Origin: Setophaga petechia
Taxonomy: Eukaryota > Chordata > Aves > Passeriformes > Parulidae
DNA: 64,000 nt
NCBI GenBank assembly: GCA_024362935.1
Contig: JANCRA010000004.1
Location: 22,091,121-22,155,120, forward strand
Direction: 5' to 3'
In this document: one piece after another, positions 14,721-28,740 of the stretch
Position numbering within the stretch: position 1 is the stretch's first letter
Layout: each line of letters starts with the position of its first letter
Program-made: the position numbers and the translations under genes
Notes under the pieces: model-generated
Databases searched by the model: none
The model's input: only the letters and a program-made list of their open reading frames with translations
What the model was told of the DNA's origin: nothing

Positions 14721-15885
14721 AATCATAGCATCACAGAGCACTTTGGGTTGGATGGTACCTTCAGAAATCATCTATGACACGCACTACACCAGGTTGCTCA
14801 AAGACTCCCCAGCGTGGCCCTGTACACTTCCAAGGATAGGGCATCCACAACTGCTCTGAGCAGCCAGTTCCAGCGTCTCACCTGCCTTCCTGTAAAGATT
14901 TCTTCTGTGAGTCCAATCTCAATCTACTCACTTTCAGCTCAAACCCATTTCTCCTTGTCCTCTTACTGATAGACCCATGTAAAAAGCCTTTCTACAGCTT
15001 TCTTATATACACTCCTGGTCTACTGAAAGGCTGGTCATCATGGTCTCTCTGGCATCTTCTTTTCTCCTGGCTGAAAAACCCACACCATCTCAGACTCTCT
15101 TCACAGGAGAGGTGCTTCATCCCTCTGATCATTTTTGTGGCTCTTTTCTGAGCTCTTTTCACTCTAAAAGGTCCCTGTCCTTCTTGTGCTGAGGAGCATA
15201 GAGATGGATGGATTCCAGGTCCCAGCAGACAAGAATCACCTCCCCTAACCACCAGTGAGACTTCTGATGTAGGCCTGGCTTTCCAGGTACCAAGTGCAAG
15301 TTTTCATTCACCAGCATCCCAAGTCTTCCTGCAGAGGGCTACCCTCAATCCATTCACCTCCAGCGCCCTACTGACACCAAGGGTTGTCCCAAACCACAGA
15401 CAATGCACCTAGGACCTTGGCCCTGCTGAACCTTGTTGAGGTTCCAATGGGCCCACTCACCTCCTGTACCTCTCAGTGTACCTCTCAGACTGGTGTCAGC
15501 TGGAAATCAGCTGAGGGCACAACTTCCTACTGCTTATGTCATATGAAGGTATTAAACAGTATGATTCCTTGAGGGACACCACTCATTACTGCTTCCACTT
15601 GGATATTAAATCACTAACCATACTCCTTGAATGCAGCTTTCATGTAAATTCTTTATGCATCAAAGAGTCTATCCATCTGATTTCCCTCACTCCAATTTAA
15701 CAGTAAGAATGTTGGGAGGGGACACTGTATCAAAGGCCTTACAGAAGGCTAGACAGATGACATCTCTAATTCTTCCTTTGTCCACTGATACAGTTACTCC
15801 ATCATAGAAGGCCAAAAGATTAGTCAGGCAGTTAGTCCTCTGCACATCTTGTTGGTTGACTCTATAATGAACACCTCCACATATT
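14721..15885 (-). mobile_element. CR1 LINE with partial ORF2 reverse transcriptase, decayed
   Basis: The longest CR1 in GNAQ intron 1. From the 3' end (AATCATAGCATCACAGAGCA) it runs back through the ORF2 C-terminus (ACTCTCTTCACAGGAGAGG), the CACCAGCATCCCAAGTCTTCC block and the codons for the RT 'SGVPQG' motif (about 15,570-15,590), to the RT palm region (CACTGTATCAAAGGCCTTAC, ACTCCATCATAGAAGGCC), where it is 5'-truncated. The reading frame is broken many times. A local 14-bp duplication (TACCTCTCAGTG and TACCTCTCAGAC) sits near 15,466-15,493. Confidence 0.88.
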
Positions 15886-18800
15886 CTTTATGTTTCAATA
15901 AATGTTTAAAGACTATCTGTTCCATGATCTAAATCCTAAATTATACCCTGAGTTTTGCCTTGAGTTTTAATGTTGCCAGAGAGGTTCCCCCTACTTGGTG
16001 GGAATAAAAAAAGTTTCTCAAGTGTTTCTCATGGGGTTTTGTACAAAATCCTTTTTTGATGACATGCAACACCTGTAACTTCCCAGATCAAACCTCCATC
16101 AAAAAATCACTTAAAGGACTTAATGGATTGGAGGAATGGTAATGAGATAAACAGATTTTGATCTCTAAATCTCTCTTTTAATAATGGGCTAAGTCAGTCA
16201 GAAAGCTGCTTGGTGGCCTGCACTCTGGGATTAACTACTAATCTCACCACTGCTGAAGATGACCAGGTGCGTACATCAGAACCACCCTCAAAAAAACAGG
16301 CAATCACAGGACAGGAGAGATTCAAGTGGCATGAAGATTGTTGCTGTGTATGAAAGCACTTCTAAGCATCAGGTTCTATTAACACACAAACAAGAAATTA
16401 AAAGAAGGAAAACAGAATTTACCAGAGTTATTCAAATATAGGTGTAAGAATACGTCCTTTATTCCTTGGCCTTTTCTCCCCAGCACAACTACACAGTGTC
16501 TGTTTCCAGGTTACTACTATCTTCTTTTTAAAAACAATCAAACTGAAATACAAGTGAGAAATATTGTAAGAATCATTATTCTCCCTCCAAAAAGATTAAC
16601 TGAGTTAAAACAAATTTCACAAAGGAGTACTTTGGGTTTGGTTTTTGTTTGTTTTTATTTCTCCTTTTTGCAAACTGTCTTTGAAAGATTTTAACCATAA
16701 ATATAAATATTTCATTTAAACACCATCTAGATAGCACACTCCAAAAACACAAGTATCTGAGCAGCTGTGTAAGAATCTATTCAAGATACGTGAATGATGC
16801 CTTTATTTTTCAGCACAATTAATTTCAATTGCTTTTGCTGCTCTGGTCTGTGAGACTAAGAGGCACTCACAGCGCTTTGCGAATCCATTATCAGAGCAAA
16901 ATATAAATTCCATACTTGATCACCAATTTCCCAAGCCTGACCAGCTCCCAAAAACATAAAGAATGATGGCATCTTTCCAACCTCTATGTCTTTTGCATTT
17001 TTCTGGTGTTCTGAGTTACCAGCTGCTTCAGAAACCTTCTGTTTGACTTTCTGGATGATGCTGTTCACCCACAATTGTGGGCTGGAATACCTTTCAGGAT
17101 TCTTTTTCAACATTCTCTAATTTAAGCAAAATAATGAACATCAACATTGAAGACTCGGAGTTAAAAACTCTCCTGTGATGGGTTTATAGAACAAGGAAAT
17201 CAAAGAAATTTTCCTTAATTTACAGAAATATTCTCATTCAGTATAAGGATTCTTGACAAAGATTATCATTAGAGCAATGAATTAGCCAAGGACCAAGAAG
17301 CTTATGCAAGTATCTAGTGAGCATATAGCTCAGGGACAGTGGCAGACACATTAACAAAACTAGATAGCAATGTATATTCTGTGCCATAAGAATAAGTACT
17401 ACTACAATTAAAATATTTTTTCCTACTTCAAAGTAAAGTACACCTAAAACATGTTTACTACATTATACCTTAGCTTATAAAAGAATGATCAAGAACAGGA
17501 CCTCTTTAGATTGATTTCATGGCTATATTGTAACTAAATGAGTAATTTCTATCTTGATTCTTGTATACTCAAAGAATCTCTAACATGTTGTCTTTCGTTC
17601 ACATCCAGATACACCAAATTCCTACAGAACGGAAATCTGTGCTCTTACCTTGAATTAACTTAAAGGCGGCTAACATTATCTGGGCAAACACTATTCAGGT
17701 CCACATTTGGTGATACTTAAGATCTCAGCTGTATTTTTCAGTTAACTTCAAAAGACTTAAGGATCTAACTGCACTCAGCTCTTTAGAGAAGACAAAATTG
17801 GGGGTAGAGGGGAGAAATATAACATATATCAAATTTTAACTGCCCTTTCCACAATTTCCTTTGGGAAAAACAAATCCTCCTTCAACAGACTTTTGACAGC
17901 TGGGACAGAGTACCAAAGTACTTCAATAAGGACCACAATGGCATTCTCCTAGATACAAAACAAAAGATACAGGTATCAATGGGAACAGGACCTATGGTAG
18001 AAATCTCATCTATGTACTCTAAGGCAAACAGACTCTGACACTAGTCAAAACTACCTAGTCTCATTCACTCCTATCAGATGCTTCTTCCACACACAGATGA
18101 ATCTAAATTACAAATAGCAAGGCTCCCAGATGAAGTTGTCAATACACAGCTCAGCTGTGCTGAGGCAATAGTGATATAGCCTTTATCTTTTCAATTTACT
18201 GAATCACTAGTTGCTTCCACTTTCATCAACTTTCTAATGTTCTGTTGCCTATTCAAGCAACACACATATTGCACATCACCTGCTTTCCACAGAAAGATGA
18301 GCTGAATCAAGGCTGGGGCACATGTAAATCATGCACTTCATTACAGTAGTTTGTCAGACGATTCTGCCTTAACGTATTGACAAGGAGGAGTCTTGCTTGT
18401 TAGGGTTTATTTTTGTTCCTGGAATAGCCACACCACCTTCTCAAGTGCAGAATGAAATGGACAACAGTACTTTTCTATTGGCACCTGCATCTCCATCAGG
18501 GTTCTGGGATAAAACTCTGTGGTACTGATAAACAGTTAAGTAAGTAGAGTGTACAAATTAGGTAGTTTAATTATTCCCTGCCATTTGTCCTTCGAAAACT
18601 TACAAAGGACAAAAATGTGTATAAAATCACGCTTCAGTTTAGCCTCAGTATCAGCACTACTTATTGAGGGAAAAATGTGCTTTCAGAAGACTTCAGATTT
18701 AACTTCAGTTTAGCTTGAAAAAACATTTGTGCTGTTCCTGGAACTCTCCAGGAACAGGAGACTTTCAAAACTTTTAAATTCTAAAACATTGGTATCTCTT

Positions 18801-21800
18801 GGACTTCTCTTATCCAGTTTTAACATACCTAACTTCTTTGCACAGAGTTGTTAATGTTTAAAACCTGTGGCATGCTTCCTTCTTTTTGGTCAACACCAAG
18901 TGTATGGCTTCCAAGTGTTTCCCATATGCTTATTCTTCCTTTGTTTTCTCCTGCTTTTCTGCTCTTTGTTCTTGCCAGGTTTGATAATTACAGTAAATAA
19001 AAGATAAATACTGAAAAACTCCCACAATTTCATTAGTAATAGCTGTTCATACAGTTTTTGTGTTCATACACAGTATTTGTGTACAAGAACAGATTTTCTT
19101 CAGTCTTCTACCATTCAGCTTAAGGAAGTTCATAGAAAAAGATATTGTGCTTACAGCATTCTATTCGGCAACAAAGCTAATCACCATTAATCAGACATCT
19201 ATCTTACTTTATTTCACATCTCTCTGTGATTCGTTTTTCAGAGATTGAAAGGTAGTGCTTTCCCCCATGAATTTGCTGTTACCGTACAACAACAAAATTA
19301 ATCTGGAGCAACTAAATGAGGAGAATTATAATTTCTTCATTTTGCAGCACACATTCAAATGCCCATTCTCCAATGATTTCTCTGCTCAACATGTGTTTTT
19401 TCATCCTACATTTATTCAACATTGTTTGCCAGTGTATCATACAAATTAGGGGCCAGTTGGCTCTTTGAAATATAAATAAAGCTAATTAGTCTAAATTCTT
19501 TAACTGTTCAGACCCTCCACTAGTTCCTATTAAGTTTGGTGGGTGTAGATCGCTTATTGAGTAGTAAAAACAAAAGAGCAACAAAGCCTCTTTAATGGCT
19601 GCACACAAGGTATCCTTTTGTGGTACAACAAAAATAAACATTCTTAAGCATTTTCTAAACACATGTTCTTCACATTATCACACTGATATCCAAATGGTGA
19701 TTTGTGTTTTCCTACCCCACAAAAAAAAATGTTCTTATATATGGACATGTGTGTGTATATGAGAATACATCAAGGTGTTAAACATCTAGAATGAAATTGT
19801 ATTTCCTTTGAAAAAGCTTCTGCTAAACAAGAGATATTTACCTATCTAGTTACAACATGTATGAAAAGGTAAGTTAATTATTTGTTCATTTTACAGTAGT
19901 AAATATGTACTGTGTCAATTACCTAAAATTATTGAAAGAGGTCAGTGTGAGCAGGGCAGACTGATAAAAATACAAGTTACAAGAAAAATAAGGAAGCTTG
20001 TTTTTCCAGCTGAAAAAGTTATAGGAACACGAGTGTGCCATTGTTGGCTTAACTGATCCATTTCCTCTTAAATGTATCTACACAAAGTCTGCCTCTGTGA
20101 ACAGACCACGTTCTGCATGTTCAACATCTAATTCGGCTGACACAGGTTTAAGAAATAATACATATAGTCACCTTAAGTTCAAAAGCATCTTTAAGCACAA
20201 GACTGACTGCTGTTCATGCCAATTTAAATGGCTTATCGTCCCTCTAGTTTCCGTGCTACAGCACAGAGAATAGAAGGACACTTGTATCAAGGCAAGCTTC
20301 TCAACTGACACATTTGCAGTTTTCAATATAAGTACCCAACTCCTACAAAAACATGCTCTGCACATGACACAATACCCACCAATATGCTGCAAAAAACCAG
20401 CACTGTCACACACATCTCCAGTAGCTACTCTGGCCAGGGTTTACAGACGCACAGGCATAGCTAGCACAACACCTACATTATTTTCTTAGATACTCAAGGC
20501 ATCTCTCAGTGAGAAAATAGTGTACAATATTAATGTATACAGTCTACAGGCAGACTACATCCAGGACTGATGGTTTATGGCTATGACCTGTCATGTAGGC
20601 TCAAATGCTCTTTCTTAGTCCCTGGAAAATTTACATGGATGGCAGGAAAAAATTATATACGGAAGTATGACCAAAAAAATATATCCATAAGTATATAGCT
20701 CTTACTGCTTTAATATAAATACATACATAAATGCTTAAAATAAAAGCATGCAGAACACACTGGCACAGGCAAATATAAAACATTAGAACACCTCTTCATT
20801 TTCTCCCCTAATTATAAAGACAATGGGTTTTTTACAGCTAACAGCAAACAGCAGATGGATATTAACAACTGTAAGCTCTGGAGAACAATCACAGCATTTT
20901 ACAAAAGTATTCATCAATAATGACATCCAGAAGAGTTAAAATACAGATTAAAACCAAATTCAGTGGAAGACTGAATTTGTTCCAAAGCGTCTCAAAAAGC
21001 TACAGGCAAGTTGTGCTAGCTGAAACTACTTTGTAATTTGCTTCAGTGCATATTTATGGATTCTGGCTTTCCAAGAGTACAATTGTAAAAAATATTTTGT
21101 CCTGTTCTAATACATTAAAAAAAAAATCAAATAATGATGTACAAAAAAGGTATGTAAAATTGGTATTTTAATGTTTAATCAAAGAGTCTTAATTTTTAAA
21201 CTAAAACCTAAAATTAATCTTAGCACATAGTGAGTTTTACACAAATTACTTCCAACTTTGAGCTCTTTCATTTCATGGAAAGTAAAAAGATATCATGAGC
21301 ACATTGAGCAGTGTGCGTGTGTTTGTGTCTGTGTGTGTGACACAGTAACAAGTTGGAGAAACCTAAGTTTCCAAGAAAGTACTGTGTCTTTCACAAGTTG
21401 AGGAGGAAAAAAATCCTTTTCCCCTGAAGCATAAAGATTAGTTTTTTCTTTGTTTGTTACCTATGTGCATTTTTATGTGTGCACATCTAATTTTTAAGCA
21501 AGTGTAATTATAAAACAACCTAGCACAGACACACTTGTTTGTGCCTTTAGAGGTTAATAATACCTTTCACTTCACACTTGCAACTAGTCTGAAGAACATG
21601 CATAGCCACTTAACAAGGCTCAGCTTAAACTGCACTAATATTCTCTTTAAAAGTCAAAGGTTATTTCTTAGTCCTGTATTTAAAAACCTTAACACTTTTG
21701 TTTTTCAGACTCATAATACTTGAGAGAGTGGGACTGAGAAATTGGCACTTCCAGGAAAAAAAAAAAATTATGTAAGCATAAGTGAACATGTTTGAGTTAA

Positions 21801-23847
21801 GCTGTACAAGTGATTTTCTTGCTAATAATGAGGGGGAAAGAGATGAAATGGGACAGTAAACATCTATTCAGTATTTAAAAAATCAGATAACTTTAAGCAT
21901 GTTCAGATGGTTTTCCTGCTACCAGCCTCACCATTTTTAATGAATATATTTTTCATTTGAAAACTGTTTTATCTGTCTCATAACCAAGTGAATGACCTAT
22001 AAAAACAAACTTAGTAACTGAGCATTTGCTTATGCCGAGAAGCAATGAAAGTAAATAAAAAAAACCTGCTCTAAGGTACTTAAGATAAACCTACTAATGA
22101 AAGAAGTTTCCCTAAATTTCTTTCAGAAATTGAAACTGGAGTCTACAAAGTACCAAGACACCAAGAGTCCTTCACTACACACAGCATTTCACAAGACAAG
22201 ATCTTAAGTGTTGATCCAAATGTGCACATACTCTTTCTTTCAGTCAAACATATGACAGAGGCTGACAAAACAAAAGACAAAAAATGCATGCACAGTAACA
22301 ATTTCTGTACTGGTTTTATTACCCAGGTATATGGAGGTGCTGCTAAGTACATGCAGCCAGAAGTTCATCCCTCCAGATCTCTCTATATCATGCCTCTACT
22401 TTCACAAGCCTGCTGGAACTGTTAGCTGGCACTGATGATGAACACAAAAGTCTTTTATACAAGAACTCCATAGTTTTCCTCAGTTCCTTCTATGGGGTGG
22501 CTTCTCCCCCATTCTTCTGCAAATCACCACACAGCACCTGGTCCAAAGCGATGCTGTAACTGGACTCCAGTCTACCACCATCTACGCCAATACTTCATGT
22601 TAGTGGTGGGAAGAACTTGCAAAGCAGCTCAAGTTCTGCATTCCTAACAGCAGAAGTGAATCTCCAAATTTCTTCTCTAGGTAATATATTCAGTGGAATA
22701 TATTCTAGGTAGTATAATCATTGAAATCATTCAATGATTTCACACATTTCTCCAAATCTGGGAGAAGCCTCTAGCACTACCGTAAGAGAAATCAGTAACA
22801 TACAGAAAAAATCTGGACCTGAGTAATAGGTCAAATGTATGAACTGCCTATCCTGAAGCAAGTGTCTATCATTAATCATACTTAGACATCCACAATATTA
22901 AGCAAGGGCAACCTATTTAATCTTCTTTGTGAATCTTGGAAGTCACACCATGTGCTGCCATAAACCAAAATCAGGCCAAAATCCAACAGAACATTATTAT
23001 TGTGAGTGCTGCATACATGTCCACTACTTCTCTCCCAGATCAGTTAGAGATCCCAACCTTCTCTATACCCACAAGATAACCTTCAGGAAACAGCATATTA
23101 ATATGGAAGCACTAAAAGGTATTAAAACTTTTCCTTCCAACTTGCCTTATCTCATTGAATAGGCAGTGTACTTCCCCAGTATCAACCACTACTTCCATAT
23201 ATGTGGCCCAAGAAAAACATCTTCCCCGTAAACATCCCACATCCATTTGGAACACACTCACTCATCCACACACCAGACAGTAGTGCTAGAACACATAAAG
23301 GCCTATGAGTCCAGGCAGGAACTATTACCAGAGAGCTACACGACACAGTGCATCACACTGGACACAGGTAGGCATATTTTAATTCAAAAGCCTTATTTTA
23401 AGATAAGCCAAATTTCTATTAGATAAATGCCACCTCCACACACTTGCAGGTCTAAAATAGCAACCTCTGTTTCAATTAAAGAGAAACGATACAGCTGATT
23501 TTATTTCCACCATCCAGTGGGTGGATGCCAACGGTATAAAAGATCCTGTAATCATCCAGCACATTTCAGGTTACCCCTCAGCTTGCCATGTGCATCTGGG
23601 CCTTTGCGGCTCCCTTTCCTTCATAGAAACCGGTATGCAAGCTGAGCACAAGCCCCTTAACCAACTTTACCTCAAGAAATAAAAATCACAATTAAAAATT
23701 CAACCGGTAAGCTAATAACCTTCCCGAAGCCCACGGAACAATGCAGATATCACACCCGCCACCATCGACCTGCACAGCGACTCCCCTTGCGAATCCCTTC
23801 CTTAATCCGCCTCGGTACCACCGCTCTCCCACACACAGGGACATTTA

Positions 23848-24900
<1,053 letters not shown>

Positions 24901-25146
24901 GAAGAGCTTCCCCGCGGCCGCTCCTCCTTCCCGCTGCCTCGGCCGCTCGCCCTTTCAGGAAGGAGGCGGGGATGGTGGTGAGGGAAAGCGGAGCTCGCTA
25001 TCAGAGAGCTGCCGCTGTTCGGCTCCGTTCGGTTCGGCCCTGCCCGCGTTGCCGACGGAGCAGCGGAAATGGAAACGAGTGCACTAGCAGGGGTCGAGCT
25101 CGACCGTCTTTTAAATGGTTGGGCGCCGCGGGCGTGGTGCGGCAGG

Positions 25147-25157
25147 AATATGGCGGC
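25147..25157 (+). promoter_or_regulatory. YY1 consensus site
   Basis: AATATGGCGGC fits the known YY1 core AANATGGCGGC exactly. It sits at the outer side of the GNAQ CpG island, pointing away from GNAQ. YY1 sites of this form usually lie just downstream of a transcription start, so the site could mark a divergent plus-strand start; that is inference. Confidence 0.5.
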
Positions 25158-28011
25158 CCGTCTCCCGCCGCCGCTCCCGCTCTCTCCCCGCCCCGCTGCG
25201 CGGTGGGGGCGAGCGCCGGGACAGCCGAGCCCCCGCCCGCGCTGTGCCGCCCCCCCAGGGCCGCGCCGCCCGCCCTGCGGCGGCCGAGGAGGAGAGCAGA
25301 AGAGGAGGTGCGGGAAGAGTCTGAACGGATTTTTCACTCCAAATGGCTGCGAGGAGCTGTGCCTGCTCCGGTTTGTTCTGCCGGGCAGCGCCTTCCCTAA
25401 CGCCTTGTTTGCTTTCGCTTCCTTTGTTTTTAGTCGAGGGCACACATTTTTATTCGGTTCCCATCCTAGGAGAGATGAGTTGGGTTGGCAGGGACTGGCG
25501 GAAAATGTGGCCGGCTGAAAGGAAGGAGGACGTAAGGAGCCGAAAATGCCTTTTCCACCTTTGGCCGGAATGGGAAGGCAAAGCGGGATACACGCACACC
25601 GTCAGGCACCCGGAAGGTTTAGCGCCCTGACTCCTTGCTGGGAAGGCAAAGCCGTGCGTTCGTCACGAACGCCTGGGACACCCCACGGAACGCCACCGGT
25701 GTGGCCGATACTCGGCTGCGGTGAGTTCTATTCGCCCCACGCCCCAGCCCCTGCCGCAGGCCCGGTCCCTGGAAAGCTGTCCCCATGTAGTGTTCGGTAG
25801 CCCTCAGGGTGATGGCATACAATCGAGCAGAACGCACTGATGCACCTTCTAGTTTTTGTGAATTCATAAACGCCTCACAGAATTCCCAAACCTGCACTTC
25901 CTTTGGCCACCTCCATTTTAAGCTACTTGTATCCAGGAATGCTGCCAAATCGGCTGTAAGTCTCGTACTACCCTAGGTAATGGGTAGAAAGGCACATCAT
26001 TTTCCATCTTCTAGCTCCATGTCTGATACCTCACCAGCACCTGCTGACATCTGTTTTGGAAAGCATATGCTCTTTTCTAAAAGCTTCCATGTGTACTGAC
26101 AAAATTATTTAAGTAAGGTCTGCTATAAAGAGTAAGACGATGATGGAATTAAAATAAAGACAATAAAACAATCAAGACAATAATACATTCATTCAATTTT
26201 TTAGAGCATGAAAAAAATTATTTATTTTAAAAATGCATTATTTTCATGTAGATATATATTGTACTAGTATATATAGTGTATAAAATGATTGATATAACTT
26301 GGAATTTTTTTTAAATTCCAGTCAATGACTTTTAGTCAAAATTGGGTAGTTTCAGCTACTAAGAATAGATTAGATTTCACTCAAAACATATTGTCTCTTT
26401 TAAAACCTGTATGTATAGAATTGTATCTATGTGTTCACCTCTATTGTGTACTGGTCCCAGATCTATTAACATTACATGAAATTAAGATTTCTAAAGTGCC
26501 AACCCTGAATTACAAAGACAACAAGTAACCAAAAAGAGGGGGAGGTTACCTCAAGAAAAAAATTATCAGAGTTTTTGAGATAAATACTAGGGTTTTCTTA
26601 TAAATGCTAGAGTCCAAAAGAATAATGGTGAGTGTGGTAAAGCTCACAAGAAATACTTGCTGGATGTTTTGTACATTGTGCCCAAATCCACAGCAATCAT
26701 CTCCGGGAATCACATACTGAAAAAAGATTAGGAACAAGTCAATGAGTTTCCAGTTTAGGTAAACTGAATCAGTACCCTCTCCAAAACTGAGGGCACACTG
26801 TTGAAATAAAAACTGTAATAGTCTGCAGTAGAAGAAGCTGGACTAAACTTTCTTAACTGTTTCATATGCTCAGTATAACAGGCATGAACACAGTGTATAC
26901 CTCAAATGCAGAACTGTAATTTAATTTTGCATTTTTAATGAGACAAGACACCCTACAGACCAAAACTGTAATCTGCATGTACCAATTCTATTGACATAAC
27001 TGAATTTCAAATATTTACAAAATAAATAACTTCAGTTATTTAACATCCATTAAATAACTTTTTAATGGATGAGCCATCTAGTCCTGAATATGGCATCAGC
27101 AGATAGCCATTATACACAGTTTTACTCATTTGCTTCATGATTTAGTGGAAGTCAGAAGAATCCCATTATGGATAATTACACGATAATAAAACCTATGAGG
27201 AAATTTCTTTCCAGACCTCAATTCCATAATGGTTGGCTTTTGTTTTGAAATGTGAAACATCCTTTATAAATATTTTATCCTAATAACAACTATCAGTAAA
27301 TGACAGAAATCTTTATTGTCTATGCGCATAATTATTATCCATAGATACCATAGATGGCCGTACTGTTACCTAATCCTGGACAGATCCTTCCTGATAAGCC
27401 TTCCTATAGCACTAATCTCATATTCCTCTATCCAACTAGTCTCCAGTGCATGTCATAGCAACCCACTGCCTGTGAGACGTTTTGATGTTGCTTACTGCCG
27501 CAGGAAATTAAAAGCGAGACTGACAGAGGAAGAAAACATGGTATAAAACACCTTGCGTCTTAGGTATTCTTACTCATAAGACAGTAAAGACTTGGAAACT
27601 ACCACTATGTTTAACCATGTCCATAACATTCTTTGCACTAATCTATCCCAGTTTTCAATTTCTTCCTTCCATATGCCTAAAGATATTTATTGTCACTTTC
27701 CTCTGTCTTTTCTGCCTAAGAAAGGTTTTCTGTGATGTTTTGACAGGTTCCAAATGGTATCTGAACTTGGTACTCACATGACAATAAAACAGAATATTGT
27801 GAATGGCAACATCGTAGGATTTTCATAATGAGTAAGCCTCCCATCTTAACCAATGGGATATCTTGTGAGTGCTTTTTGGTTGCCATTGTGCATTAAGAAG
27901 ACATTTGTACAGTGCTGTGCAGAAGTACATCCCAGTCTTGTTTGTGAATGTTTCCAATAAATTTAGAGGCTGTCAGTATGTCTGAGTTGAGCAAATTATC
28001 CTTCCAGTATG

Positions 28012-28185
28012 CCTTCCTAATCAGCTTTTTGTTTGCTTGTTTTGTTGGGTTGGGGATCTCCTTTTGTTGGTGGGTTTTTTTTCCCCCCTCTGTTTGGTTG
28101 GATTTGTGGGGTGGTTTTGAGGTTTTGGTTTTTTTTTTTTTTTGGGGTTGGTTGGTTTTTGTCTGGTTGGTTTTGTTTTTATAAA
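28012..28185 (+). repeat. GT-rich low-complexity tract
   Basis: The plus strand is almost free of A: runs of T and G such as GGTTGGTTTTT, a T-run of about 16 near 28,128-28,143, and a short C run at 28,083-28,088. It is a strand-asymmetric simple-sequence region; apparent ORFs in it (W/F/G-rich or K/P/N-rich) are composition artefacts. Confidence 0.8.
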
Positions 28186-28549
28186 GGGGAAAAAAACCCA
28201 AATAAAATGTATCAGCTGTTCTCTGCTGTTAAATGAATAACATCCAGTATTTGCAATTTCCTTCAACAGATATCCATTTGTTCCAGTGTGTGTAGTTTTG
28301 ACAAATTATATTCTGAATGTTTCTCATTGTTACTTATTTCAAAGCAAAAGGTGCCCACCAAGGTGCTAAGGTATAGACTAATGACTAGGGAAGAGTTAAC
28401 CCCCTGTTTTTTCACCTGATTTACGTGGAATTTTAGAAACTTCTTTCCTGCTACCTGTTTGTATGTCAAGGTTCTTAGAGTTCTATCTGAAAAAGCTCAA
28501 GTATTTTTTGAAATACTTTTGTACTTCAGACTCATCTCTTAATATTATT

Positions 28550-28740
28550 TTGCCCCGGCAGGCAGCAGAAGAGGGGTGCTGTGCAGAGCAGTGACCCGCA
28601 GGCACGGCGCGGTGCAGGGCGCGCAGCCCAGGCGGGCACGCCACACCAGGAGCCAGCATCCCGTCCGCAGCGCTCCTCGCCCGCTCCAGCAGGACAGGCT
28701 GCCAGCCGCATGATTTGGCTCCTTAACTGCGTGCGGAACT
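28550..28740. other. Isolated small GC/CpG-rich island, function unknown
   Basis: About 190 bases rich in GC and CpG (CACGGCGCGG, GGGCGCGCAG, GCGTGCGGAAC) lie inside very AT-rich intergenic DNA, followed by a GT-rich tail. I do not recognise the sequence. It could be the remnant of an LTR or of another GC-rich insertion, or a distal regulatory island. No ORF there looks real. Confidence 0.5.

Noticed and set aside
16856..17113. 85-codon minus-strand ORF in GNAQ intron 1
   Set aside because: Slightly protein-like, but I see no family signature, splice context or repeat identity that would support a gene.
27893..28266. Lys/Pro/Asn-rich and Trp/Phe/Gly-rich ORFs
   Set aside because: Both are translations of the GT-rich low-complexity tract on opposite strands.
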